In this document: in pieces, positions 1 to 6,070 of the stretch
Layout of the letters: every line of letters begins with the position of its first letter
Numbering within the stretch: the first letter of the stretch is position 1
Origin: Actinomycetota bacterium
GTDB taxonomy: Bacteria; Actinomycetota; Thermoleophilia; Solirubrobacterales; 70-9
Direction of reading: 5' to 3'
NCBI GenBank assembly: GCA_016870325.1
Contig: VGBV01000009.1
Coordinates: 1-38,979 of the forward strand
Length of the DNA: 38,979 bases
Position numbers and translations under genes: made by a program
The notes under the pieces: model-generated
What the model was told of the DNA's origin: nothing
The model's input: only the letters and a program-made list of their open reading frames with translations
The model's database searches: none

Positions 1-66
1 GCCACCTCCTCGCGGGCCTCGTGCCCGCGGCGGGCCACCTCCTCGCGGGCCTCCTGGCCGCGGCGG
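1..66. repeat. 33-bp direct repeat encoding an 11-residue coiled-coil unit
   Basis: Positions 1-33 and 34-66 are near-identical 33-bp units with a few differences, in frame with the minus-strand gene. The array is cut by the window edge, so the copy number is unknown. Confidence 0.75.
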
Positions 67-203
67 GCGGCGTCGTCCAGCAGCTCGGCCGCGCGATCGC
101 GCGTCTCCTGCGCGGAGTCGGCGGTGGCGGCGAAGGTGCGCTCGATCGCCGAGCGCAACGCCTCGGAGACACCGCCTCGCTCGTCTCGTCCGGGCTCGGT
201 CAC
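1..203 (-). CDS. Partial coiled-coil protein, possible phasin-like relative (C-terminus beyond window)
   Basis: An open frame runs leftward from a GTG at 203 and leaves the window still open, so only about the first 67 residues are visible. They are Glu/Arg/Ala-rich and helical (start V-T-E-P-G-R-D-E). From about residue 46 the frame enters an 11-residue repeat of the type ARRGQEAREEV, encoded by 33-bp direct repeats at 1-33 and 34-66. Hendecad repeats of this kind form coiled coils. No catalytic motif is visible. It is divergent from the phosphorylase gene at 232, and the two TANNNT hexamers overlap in the 28-bp gap. The charged helical style recalls the small phasin-like protein at 1333-1659, so the two may be relatives; that is inference. 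Function unknown. Confidence 0.6.
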   Translation of the reverse strand, partial: MTEPGRDERGGVSEALRSAIERTFAATADSAQETRDRAAELLDDAARRGQEAREEVARRGHEAREEV

Positions 204-213
204 GACCGCCGAC

Positions 214-223
214 AGCGTAGCGT
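214..223. promoter_or_regulatory. Overlapping divergent -10 hexamers
   Basis: TAGCGT at 218-223 lies 8 nt before the GTG at 232 on the plus strand. TACGCT, read on the minus strand at 219-214, lies 10 nt before the GTG at 203. Neither gene has a Shine-Dalgarno, so both could be leaderless or nearly so. Pattern-based call. Confidence 0.4.
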
Positions 224-231
224 TCGCCGCC

Positions 232-933
232 GTGACCGCCGAGCCGTCTTCGATCCATCTCGAGCCCTCCCAGCCGATCGCCCCGGACGTGCTCCTGCCC
301 GGAGACCCCGGCCGCGCGATGGCGCTGGCCCAGCAGCTGCTGGCGAAGCCGCTGATGAGCAACCACAGCCGCGGGCTCTGGGGATACTCCGGCGAGACGC
401 GGGAGGGGATGCCGCTGACGATCCAGTCGACCGGCATGGGAGGCCCGAGCGCCGCGATCGTCCTGCACGAGCTGGCCGAGCTCGGGGTGCGCAGGGCGAT
501 CCGGGTCGGCACCTGCGCGGCGCTCGAGGGGTCGCTCGAGCTGGGCGAGCTGGTCGTGGCCGAGGCGGCCCTACCCGGCGACGGCGTCAGCCGCGCGCTC
601 GGCCAGCAGGGACCCGTCGAGCCCGACCCGGCGCTGCACTCGAGCCTCGAGCGCGCCGCCGCGTGCAGGCCGGTGCTCATCGCTTCAACGGACCTCTTCC
701 ACGAGTACGACGAGGCGCCCCGGGAGGGCTGGATTCGCGCAGGGGCCGCGGTGGTCGAGATGGAGTGCGCCCCGCTGTTCACGCTCGGTCGCCGGCTCGG
801 CGTGGCGCTGGCCTGCGCCCTGATCGTGAGCGATGTCTTCGCGGGCGCCGAGCGCGTCAGGATCGAGCCCGAGGCGCTGGGCCGCTCGGTGCAGCGGATG
901 GGCGCGGCGGCGGCGGCGGCCCTTGCGTTCTAG
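232..933 (+). CDS. Nucleoside phosphorylase family protein (PNP_UDP_1)
   Basis: This 233-residue protein has the marks of the purine-nucleoside/uridine phosphorylase family: LLPGDPGRA near the N-terminus (phosphate loop), GGPSAAIVLHEL and IRVGTCAAL in the middle, and VVEMECAPLF, the Glu-Met-Glu segment that contacts the ribose. Members split nucleosides with phosphate into base and ribose-1-phosphate in the cytoplasm. The frame is open further upstream, but homology begins just after the GTG at 232, which also has a -10-like hexamer 8 nt before it and avoids overlap with the divergent gene. The stop is a TAG within CTAG. Uridine-type and purine-type members cannot be separated from motifs alone. 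Confidence 0.85.
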   Translation: MTAEPSSIHLEPSQPIAPDVLLPGDPGRAMALAQQLLAKPLMSNHSRGLWGYSGETREGMPLTIQSTGMGGPSAAIVLHELAELGVRRAIRVGTCAALEGSLELGELVVAEAALPGDGVSRALGQQGPVEPDPALHSSLERAAACRPVLIASTDLFHEYDEAPREGWIRAGAAVVEMECAPLFTLGRRLGVALACALIVSDVFAGAERVRIEPEALGRSVQRMGAAAAAALAF

Positions 934-971
934 CCGAGGCGCCGCGGCGCCGATTGCGCCGTCCCGCCGAC

Positions 972-990
972 CCTCGAGCAACGGTCGAGG
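972..990 (+). terminator. Weak hairpin downstream of the phosphorylase gene
   Basis: CCTCGA (972-977) pairs with TCGAGG (985-990) across a 7-nt loop, 39 bp after the stop codon. There is no T tract, so a terminator role is only possible. Confidence 0.3.
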
Positions 991-1006
991 CTAGAGGAGT
1001 GATCAT

Positions 1007-1173
1007 CTAGTGGCCCTTCTCGGAACGTTCGCCAGGAAATGACGCAGGCCAGGCGCCGCCAGGCAAGGACGCAGGGAGTCCGAACAGCAGCGCTATTCGG
1101 ACGACCGAGGACGCAGCATGGTGGTGATCTGGACCAGTCATTTCCGGTGAGACGTTTCGAGGAGGGCCACTAG
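1007..1173. repeat. 167-bp palindromic element, copy 1 (MITE-like), CTAG-bounded
   Basis: The element starts and ends with CTAG. Its outer 37 bp at each end form an imperfect inverted repeat (30 of 37 positions match; outermost bases CTAGTGGCCC). An internal stem GTCCGAACAGC / GCTATTCGGAC with an AGC loop has one mismatch. Copy 2 follows directly and is identical over the 163-bp repeat period. No transposase is encoded. CTAG at both ends fits a 4-bp target duplication. The pre-insertion site can be reconstructed as the stop codon of the minus-strand gene at 1333-1659. Confidence 0.85.
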
Positions 1174-1336
1174 TGGCCCTTCTCGGAACGTTCGCCAGGA
1201 AATGACGCAGGCCAGGCGCCGCCAGGCAAGGACGCAGGGAGTCCGAACAGCAGCGCTATTCGGACGACCGAGGACGCAGCATGGTGGTGATCTGGACCAG
1301 TCATTTCCGGTGAGACGTTTCGAGGAGGGCCACTAG
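1170..1336. repeat. 167-bp palindromic element, copy 2, sharing a CTAG with copy 1
   Basis: This is an exact repeat of copy 1 at a 163-bp period; the CTAG at 1170-1173 serves as the right end of copy 1 and the left end of copy 2. Its right CTAG (1333-1336) contains, on the minus strand, the TAG stop of the phasin-like gene. No gene lies in 934-1332 other than this repeat pair. Confidence 0.85.
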
Positions 1337-1659
1337 TGGCTCGCAGGGCCGGGAGCGCCGCCGCGCAGCGCCGCGATCTCGCGCGAGACCCGGTCGAGGG
1401 CGTCCTCGACCTCCTCGAGCCGCTCCGAGACGGCCCGCAGCCGCCGCTCGAGGCGATCGGTGTCGGAGGCCGTCGGCAGGTTGAGCCCGCGGATCGCGTG
1501 CGCGCCGGCGACCGAGGCGCGCTCGCGCGCGTCGAACGCGACCCCCAGGGCGTGCTTCAGCCAGGGGTTGTCGAGCAGCAGCTGCGCGAGCTCGTTCAGG
1601 GCCTCTTCGCCCCTCGCCGAGAACCTCTCCCTGAGCCCTTCGTCTGCGCTCTGATCCAT
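1333..1659 (-). CDS. Small helical protein, phasin-like
   Basis: This is a 108-residue protein without signal peptide or membrane segment. After an acidic start (M-D-Q-S-A-D-E) it has LLLDNPWLKHALGVAFDARE and then a heptad-like coiled coil (RLERRLRAVSERLEEVEDAL) to residue 95. Short helical proteins of this kind in actinobacteria are often annotated as poly(3-hydroxyalkanoate) granule- or membrane-associated, but no function can be read from the sequence. A ribosome site (GGAG) precedes the ATG at 1659. The stop codon lies in the CTAG that also ends repeat copy 2, so the element begins immediately 3' of the gene. It is divergent from the cell-wall hydrolase. Confidence 0.7.
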   Translation of the reverse strand: MDQSADEGLRERFSARGEEALNELAQLLLDNPWLKHALGVAFDARERASVAGAHAIRGLNLPTASDTDRLERRLRAVSERLEEVEDALDRVSREIAALRGGAPGPASH

Positions 1660-1717
1660 CGCTCCGCGGCCACGTTAGCGCGGGTCGAATCGGGCTTGGC
1701 TGAGGCTCATCCCCGTG

Positions 1718-1854
1718 GGCGGCGAAGTGCACACAAACTTCATAAATCCGCCGCCGTGCTGAGGTAGGTTTCAGGCACGAAGAAGGCCTCCGGCATGGCG
1801 GAGAGTGACTCGTTAGCTTTCAGCCTGCCCGCTGGCGGGGTACTCAAGACTTTG
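1718..1854 (+). promoter_or_regulatory. Structured 5' leader of the cell-wall hydrolase gene, class unknown
   Basis: The stretch before the ATG at 1855 can form successive hairpins: GGCGGC (1718-1723) with GCCGCC (1750-1755), enclosing GAAGT/ACTTC (1724-1728/1737-1741); GTGCTGA (1756-1762) with TCAGGCAC (1771-1778, one bulge); CTCCG/CGGAG (1788-1792/1799-1803); and CCCGC/GCGGG (1828-1832/1835-1839; the two-nt loop makes a CCCG/CGGG pairing with a four-nt loop more realistic). Cell-wall hydrolase genes in actinobacteria are often preceded by c-di-AMP riboswitches, but I did not find that class's conserved blocks here. Candidate cis-regulatory RNA only. Confidence 0.35.
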
Positions 1855-4389
1855 ATGACGAAAAGGCTCCTACTGATCGTTGCGCTGGCCTCGGCCCTGG
1901 CAGTGGCCGTCGCCGGCGTGGCCACGTCCTCGACCTCGGGCGGGGACATGCAGATCGACGTCCCCGCCGCCGCCCCCCTCCCCGAGTGCGCCGACCTGAT
2001 CGACAACGACGGCGACACGCTGATCGACTTCCCCGACGACCCCGACTGCGTCGACGCCAACACCGTCAGCGAGACCCCGATTCCCCCGCCGACCCCCGAG
2101 TGCTCGGACACGGCCGACAACGACCTCGACGGCCTCGCCGACATGGCCGACCCCGACTGCGTCGATCCCTCCGACCCCGCCGAGGCCGCCGACGCCCAGA
2201 TCGTGCCTGGCGCAGACCAGACCACGACCATCCCCGGCGCCCAGCCGAAGGACGGCTTCTTCAAGGACAAGGCCCCCAAGGACGGCTCGGCCCACGGCGG
2301 CAGCGAGCGCGAGAAGTTCGAGTCGGCCCCGATCCGCAATCCCGACGGCTCGCCCTCGGACTCGAACCCGAGCCTCACCCTCGCCCCCTTCGGCGCGGCC
2401 CCGATCGGCGTCCCCAACTTCGTCATCGACCGCTTCGAGATCCCCCCCTTCCTGCTGCCGATCTACCAGGCCTGCGGCACCGAGTACGGGATCCCCTGGC
2501 AGGTGCTGGCCTCGATCAACCGCATCGAGACCGCCTTCGGCACCAACCTCAACGTCTCCTCGGCCGGGGCGCTCGGCTGGATGCAGTTCATCCCCTCGAG
2601 CTGGCGGATGTACGGGACCGATGCCAACGAGGACGGGCGCAAGGACCCCTACAACCCCGTCGACGCGATCTGCGCCGCCGCGCGCTACCTGAAGGCGGCC
2701 GACTGGTCGGAGTCCCCGCGCGACGCGATCTTCGCCTACAACCACGCCGACTGGTACGTCGACGAGGTGCTGCTGTACGCGAACCAGTACGCGAAGCTCC
2801 CCGACGACCTGGTCGGATCGCTGACCGGGCTGACCGAGGGCGCCCACTTCCCCGTCGCCGCCGACGCCCGCTACGCCGACGACATATCAGAGCGCGAGGC
2901 GCTGCGAAAGACCGAGAGCGCCCGCGAGCTGCCGGGCAACGCCGCCGATATCATCTCCGACAGCCCCACCCGCCGAGGCATCAACATCTACTCGAGGGTT
3001 AATGCTCCGGTCGTCGCCGTCAACGACGGCGTCATCACGGAGATCGGCGAGAACGCGAAGCTCGGCAAGTTCGTCGTCCTCGAGGACGCATACGGCAACC
3101 GCTACACCTACGCGCAGCTCGGCGAGCTCTCCGAGCTGCACCCGGTTCCCAGGGACAGGGCGCTGAGCGCGGCGGACTTCGAGATCGTCGGCAAGGGCAA
3201 GGGGGACGAGGACGGCGTGCCCGCCGGGCCCGCGAGCCGCGGCCCTGACCTCAGCGACGCAACCGACTCCGCCCCGGACGCCGGCCCCTCCGGCGACGGC
3301 TCCGGCAAGACCGAGGACGACGCCAAGCCCGAGCCGCTGAACACCGAGGAGATGCGCTCGCGGCTGTTCGCGCTGCCCGAGCGGCCCGCGAACTCCGAGC
3401 TCGCCGGGCTCTCCGGCCAGCTCGACGGCCTCCTGGGCGAGAAGGTGCCGGGCTACGAGACCTTCAAGAGCTACTTCTCGAGCGCGTTCGAGTTCGACTC
3501 CGAGACGATGCAGCTCGCCCCGCTGCGGGTCGGCTCCAAGGTCGCCGGCGGCACCGTGCTCGGGCGCATCGGCCAGGTCACGGAGGCCGCCCCCCACGTC
3601 CACTTCGCGATCAAGCCCGCCGGGCGCGGCGCCCCCAAGATCGACCCGAAGCCGATCCTCGACGGCTGGAAGCTGTTGGAGACCACCGCGATCTACCGCG
3701 CCGCCGGCAAGGACCCGTTCGGCTCCTCGGGCGCGACGGTCGGCCAGATCCTGCTGATGAGCAAGGAGACCCTCGCCCAGCGCGTGCTGGCAGACCCCCG
3801 GATCGAGATCTACTCCTGCGGGCGCACCGACATCGAGTCCGGCCAGATCGACCGCCGCACCCTGGCCACTCTCGCCTACCTGACAGAGCGCGGCTACCGG
3901 CTGACGATCACCTCGCTCAAGTGCGGCCACAGCTACCTGACCTCCTCGGGCAACGTCTCCGCCCACTCCTCGGGCAACGCCGTCGACATCGCCCAGGTGA
4001 ACGGGCTGCCGATCCTCGGCAACCAGGGGCGGGGCTCGATCACCGAGGCGGTCGTCAAGGACCTGCTGCTGCTGCAGGGCACGATGCGCCCGGCCCAGAT
4101 CATCACCCTGATGGAGTTCGGGGGCCCGACCTTCGCGATGAGCGACCATGACGACCACATCCACGTCGGCTTCACCCCCGCCTACGGGGACGGGCGCCCC
4201 TCGACCCAGCTCGCCCAGGTGCTGAAGCCCGGCCAGTGGGAGCGCCTGATCGACCGCCTCGGCGAGATCGACAACCCCGAGGTGCCCGCCAAGGTCTCCG
4301 ACGCGGCCCTGCCCGCCGGCAAGCGCGACATCCCGACGCCCGCCGAGATCGAGAACGACCGCGGCAGCGGGGCTCACCGCGGCGAGTAG
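1855..4389 (+). CDS. Secreted multidomain murein hydrolase: transglycosylase, degenerate LytM, M15-type peptidase
   Basis: This 844-residue protein starts at the ATG at 1855, which opens a good signal peptide (MTKRLLLIVALASALAVAV); the in-frame ATG at 1795 would bury it. Residues 44-104 hold two acidic repeats of the form C-x-D-x(3)-DND-x-DG with a DPDC end, likely calcium-binding. Residues 200-315 are a lytic transglycosylase domain with catalytic Glu225 (INRIETAFG) and GWMQFIPSSW. Residues 371-425 plus 560-600 form a split LytM/M23 fold: the H-x-H motif is present (H581, H583), but the usual first His and the Asp are R374 and N377, and about 130 residues, largely low-complexity, interrupt it. 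Residues 650-775 resemble M15/VanY peptidases, with ligands H704, D711, H768 and H770. It probably cleaves or remodels peptidoglycan outside the membrane. Confidence 0.85.
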   Translation: MTKRLLLIVALASALAVAVAGVATSSTSGGDMQIDVPAAAPLPECADLIDNDGDTLIDFPDDPDCVDANTVSETPIPPPTPECSDTADNDLDGLADMADPDCVDPSDPAEAADAQIVPGADQTTTIPGAQPKDGFFKDKAPKDGSAHGGSEREKFESAPIRNPDGSPSDSNPSLTLAPFGAAPIGVPNFVIDRFEIPPFLLPIYQACGTEYGIPWQVLASINRIETAFGTNLNVSSAGALGWMQFIPSSWRMYGTDANEDGRKDPYNPVDAICAAARYLKAADWSESPRDAIFAYNHADWYVDEVLLYANQYAKLPDDLVGSLTGLTEGAHFPVAADARYADDISEREALRKTESARELPGNAADIISDSPTRRGINIYSRVNAPVVAVNDGVITEIGENAKLGKFVVLEDAYGNRYTYAQLGELSELHPVPRDRALSAADFEIVGKGKGDEDGVPAGPASRGPDLSDATDSAPDAGPSGDGSGKTEDDAKPEPLNTEEMRSRLFALPERPANSELAGLSGQLDGLLGEKVPGYETFKSYFSSAFEFDSETMQLAPLRVGSKVAGGTVLGRIGQVTEAAPHVHFAIKPAGRGAPKIDPKPILDGWKLLETTAIYRAAGKDPFGSSGATVGQILLMSKETLAQRVLADPRIEIYSCGRTDIESGQIDRRTLATLAYLTERGYRLTITSLKCGHSYLTSSGNVSAHSSGNAVDIAQVNGLPILGNQGRGSITEAVVKDLLLLQGTMRPAQIITLMEFGGPTFAMSDHDDHIHVGFTPAYGDGRPSTQLAQVLKPGQWERLIDRLGEIDNPEVPAKVSDAALPAGKRDIPTPAEIENDRGSGAHRGE

Positions 4390-4396
4390 CCCGGCC

Positions 4397-4588
4397 GGCC
4401 CCGGACGCGCAGCGGAGGAGCCGGCCCTGATGGACGGCCCCGGACGCGCAGCGGAGGAGCCGGCCCTGATGGACGGCCCCGGCAGCGCAGCGGAGGAGCC
4501 GGCCCTGATGGACGGCCCCGGCAGCGCAGCGGAGGAGCCGGCCCTGATGGACGGCCCCGGCAGCGCAGCGGAGGAGCCGGCCTGAATG
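4397..4588 (+). repeat. 39-bp tandem repeat, about five units, each with a ribosome site and ATG
   Basis: Units start at 4397, 4436, 4475, 4514 and 4553. Units 1-2 and 3-5 differ slightly (GGACGCGCAG versus GGCAGCGCAG). Each unit holds GGAGGAG followed about 8 nt later by ATG. The last unit has lost one C, so its ATG (4586) becomes the start of the downstream gene and GGAGGAG becomes that gene's Shine-Dalgarno. The array fills the gap after the hydrolase gene. Confidence 0.9.
4430..4585 (+). CDS. Possible small repeat peptide encoded by the tandem array
   Basis: Because 39 bp is 13 codons, the array is open from the first ATG (4430) through 51 codons of the repeat MDGPGSAAEEPAL (RAA in place of SAA in the first two units). 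It ends with TGA at 4583-4585, directly abutting the ATG of the next gene. Each in-frame ATG has its own GGAGGAG. If translated, it would couple translation to the next gene. Nothing shows it is a functional protein, and it may be a by-product of the repeat. Confidence 0.3.
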   Translation: MDGPGRAAEEPALMDGPGSAAEEPALMDGPGSAAEEPALMDGPGSAAEEPA

Positions 4589-5299
4589 CTGCTCCCGTTC
4601 GTACAGCTCGACCTCCCCGGTCTGATCGGCCTGCCCGACGGGCGCTACCTGGCCCGCGAGGGCGAGCGCGAGCAGGTGCTGATCGTCGAGGCCTTCGGCG
4701 CCCCGAAGCCGCCGGGGCGCCTGCAGCGGCGCACCCGGCCCGCCCACGCGGACCCCGACGATGCCGTGCCGGTGACCAGGGTCAGCGTCACCCTTGCCGA
4801 GCGCTTCGAAAGCGAGACCGAGGCCGTGCGCTGGCTCGAGGCGACGGCCGGCGACGCGGCCAAGCGCGCCGCCGAGGTGCGCGCCGCGGTCCGGGTAGTA
4901 AACCGCGCCCTGAACGCGCTCCGCGCCGCCGCCCGCGACCCCCTGGTCCAGGACATCGGCGCCACCCGTGCCCTAGCGGTCAGGGTCGGGTTCGGAAGCG
5001 GCGACGAGCTGATCGAGGGGCGCTGGCAACAGGCGCGCGAGCTCTCCCCGCCCCGCCGCGGGCGCCTCGACGACATTGACCCCCAGAGCCGGGTCGCGGC
5101 AGTGCTCTCCGGCCGCGACCGGGTCCACCCCTCGGAGACCCTGCTCGAGCGCGCCCGCCTCGACATCGAGCAGGACCGTCCCGGGGAGGCCCGCCACGGC
5201 CTGCGCGCCGCCCGCGCCGCCCTGGAGGACTCCCCCGAAGGAGCGCCCTCCGACCTCGCCGAGCGCATCGCCGAGGCCGAGCAGCGCCTCGATCGATGA
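4586..5299 (+). CDS. Conserved-looking protein of unknown function
   Basis: This 237-residue protein has no signal peptide. The first 50 residues (LLPFVQLDLPGLIGLPDGRYLAREG) could be a small beta-rich domain. The rest is charged and helical, with an Ala/Arg-rich segment at about 85-125 and a C-terminal amphipathic helix pair at about 190-235 (LLERARLDIEQDRPGEARHG). I do not recognise the family. The start is the ATG at 4586, with GGAGGAG supplied by the last unit of the 39-bp repeat. The gene follows the hydrolase on the same strand and ends with TGA, 26 bp before repeat copy 3. Confidence 0.65.
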   Translation: MLLPFVQLDLPGLIGLPDGRYLAREGEREQVLIVEAFGAPKPPGRLQRRTRPAHADPDDAVPVTRVSVTLAERFESETEAVRWLEATAGDAAKRAAEVRAAVRVVNRALNALRAAARDPLVQDIGATRALAVRVGFGSGDELIEGRWQQARELSPPRRGRLDDIDPQSRVAAVLSGRDRVHPSETLLERARLDIEQDRPGEARHGLRAARAALEDSPEGAPSDLAERIAEAEQRLDR

Positions 5300-5325
5300 G
5301 CATCCCTCCTCGCGTATTGGGGGCG

Positions 5326-5492
5326 CTAGTGGCCTTTCTCGGAACGTTCGCCAGGAAATGACGCAGGCCAGGCGCCGCCAGGCAAGGAGGCAGGGAGTCC
5401 GAATAGCAGCGCTATTCGGACGACCGAGGACCCAGCATGGTGGTGATCTGGACCGGTCATTTCCGGTGAGACGTCTTGAGGAGGGCCACTAG
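5326..5492. repeat. 167-bp palindromic element, copy 3, CTAG-bounded
   Basis: It has the same length, orientation and CTAG ends as copies 1 and 2, with about seven substitutions. The internal stem here is perfect: GTCCGAATAGC and GCTATTCGGAC flank AGC, because a T replaces the C that mismatches in copies 1 and 2. The right CTAG (5489-5492) holds the TAG stop of the minus-strand cupredoxin gene, the same arrangement as copy 2 and the phasin-like gene. Confidence 0.85.
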
Positions 5493-6070
5493 CCGACTGT
5501 CAGGGTCGCGTTCATGCCGTCCGGCTCGTGGGTCAGCAGGCTGCACCACAGGTACCACTGGCCCGCGCTCAGCGGCACGGTGCGATCCTCGACCCCGAGC
5601 GGCTCCAGCTCGAAGGGAGCGTCCTCGGGAATCGAGTAGACGGGGTCGAATCCGCTCGCCGGGCGCAGGTACAGGTTGTGGGGGTCCTCGCCCTGGTTTC
5701 GCAGCTCGACGTTGACCAGGCCGGCGTCCACGCAGGGGCGGGAGAGCACGTAGCGGGTGCCGGTGACGTCGTAGGCGGTGACCCCGACGGTCGAGGAGGG
5801 CTGCGCGCAGCCGGGCGGCTGGGGCACCGGCTCGCAGGTCCACCAGCGCTTCAGCTTCTTGCGCTTGACCCGCACCCACTTGCCGTTGCGGCGCACCTTC
5901 TTGCGCTTCACGACCGGCTTCGAGTACTGGACGGTGCCGCAGTCGGCGGCCGCCTGGGCGCCGGTGCGAGCATCGCCCGTCTGCGCCGTGCCTGCACCGC
6001 CGGCGCCCGCCGAGGCGGGCGGGGCGGCCAGGACGAGGGACGCCGCCAGCGCCGCGACCGCGGCCCTCAC
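5489..6070 (-). CDS. Secreted cupredoxin-like protein
   Basis: This 193-residue protein starts at the GTG at 6070, whose last two bases are part of the TGA of the upstream DUF1501 gene, so translation is probably coupled. Residues 1-21 form a signal peptide (ALAASLVLAAPPASA). Residues 51-76 are a very basic linker with KRKK and RVKRKK. Residues 95-193 fit a cupredoxin barrel, with candidate type 1 copper ligands H131 (EDPHNLYL), C176, H181 and M186 (WCSLLTHEPDGMNATL). It is the last gene of the DUF1800-DUF1501 operon and probably acts outside the membrane as a copper electron carrier or binder. The stop codon sits in the CTAG end of repeat copy 3. Confidence 0.8.
   Translation of the reverse strand: MRAAVAALAASLVLAAPPASAGAGGAGTAQTGDARTGAQAAADCGTVQYSKPVVKRKKVRRNGKWVRVKRKKLKRWWTCEPVPQPPGCAQPSSTVGVTAYDVTGTRYVLSRPCVDAGLVNVELRNQGEDPHNLYLRPASGFDPVYSIPEDAPFELEPLGVEDRTVPLSAGQWYLWCSLLTHEPDGMNATLTVG

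Noticed and set aside
1011-1335. Short frames inside the palindromic repeat as proteins
   Set aside because: The reading frames are not preserved as coding across the copies. The palindromic ends and the identical non-coding context favour a DNA/RNA element.
1718-1854. c-di-AMP (ydaO-type) or c-di-GMP riboswitch
   Set aside because: The context is right for c-di-AMP, but the conserved sequence blocks of either class are not found, so only an unassigned structured leader is listed.
4397-4588. CRISPR array
   Set aside because: The units are contiguous 39-bp repeats with no spacers and no cas genes nearby.
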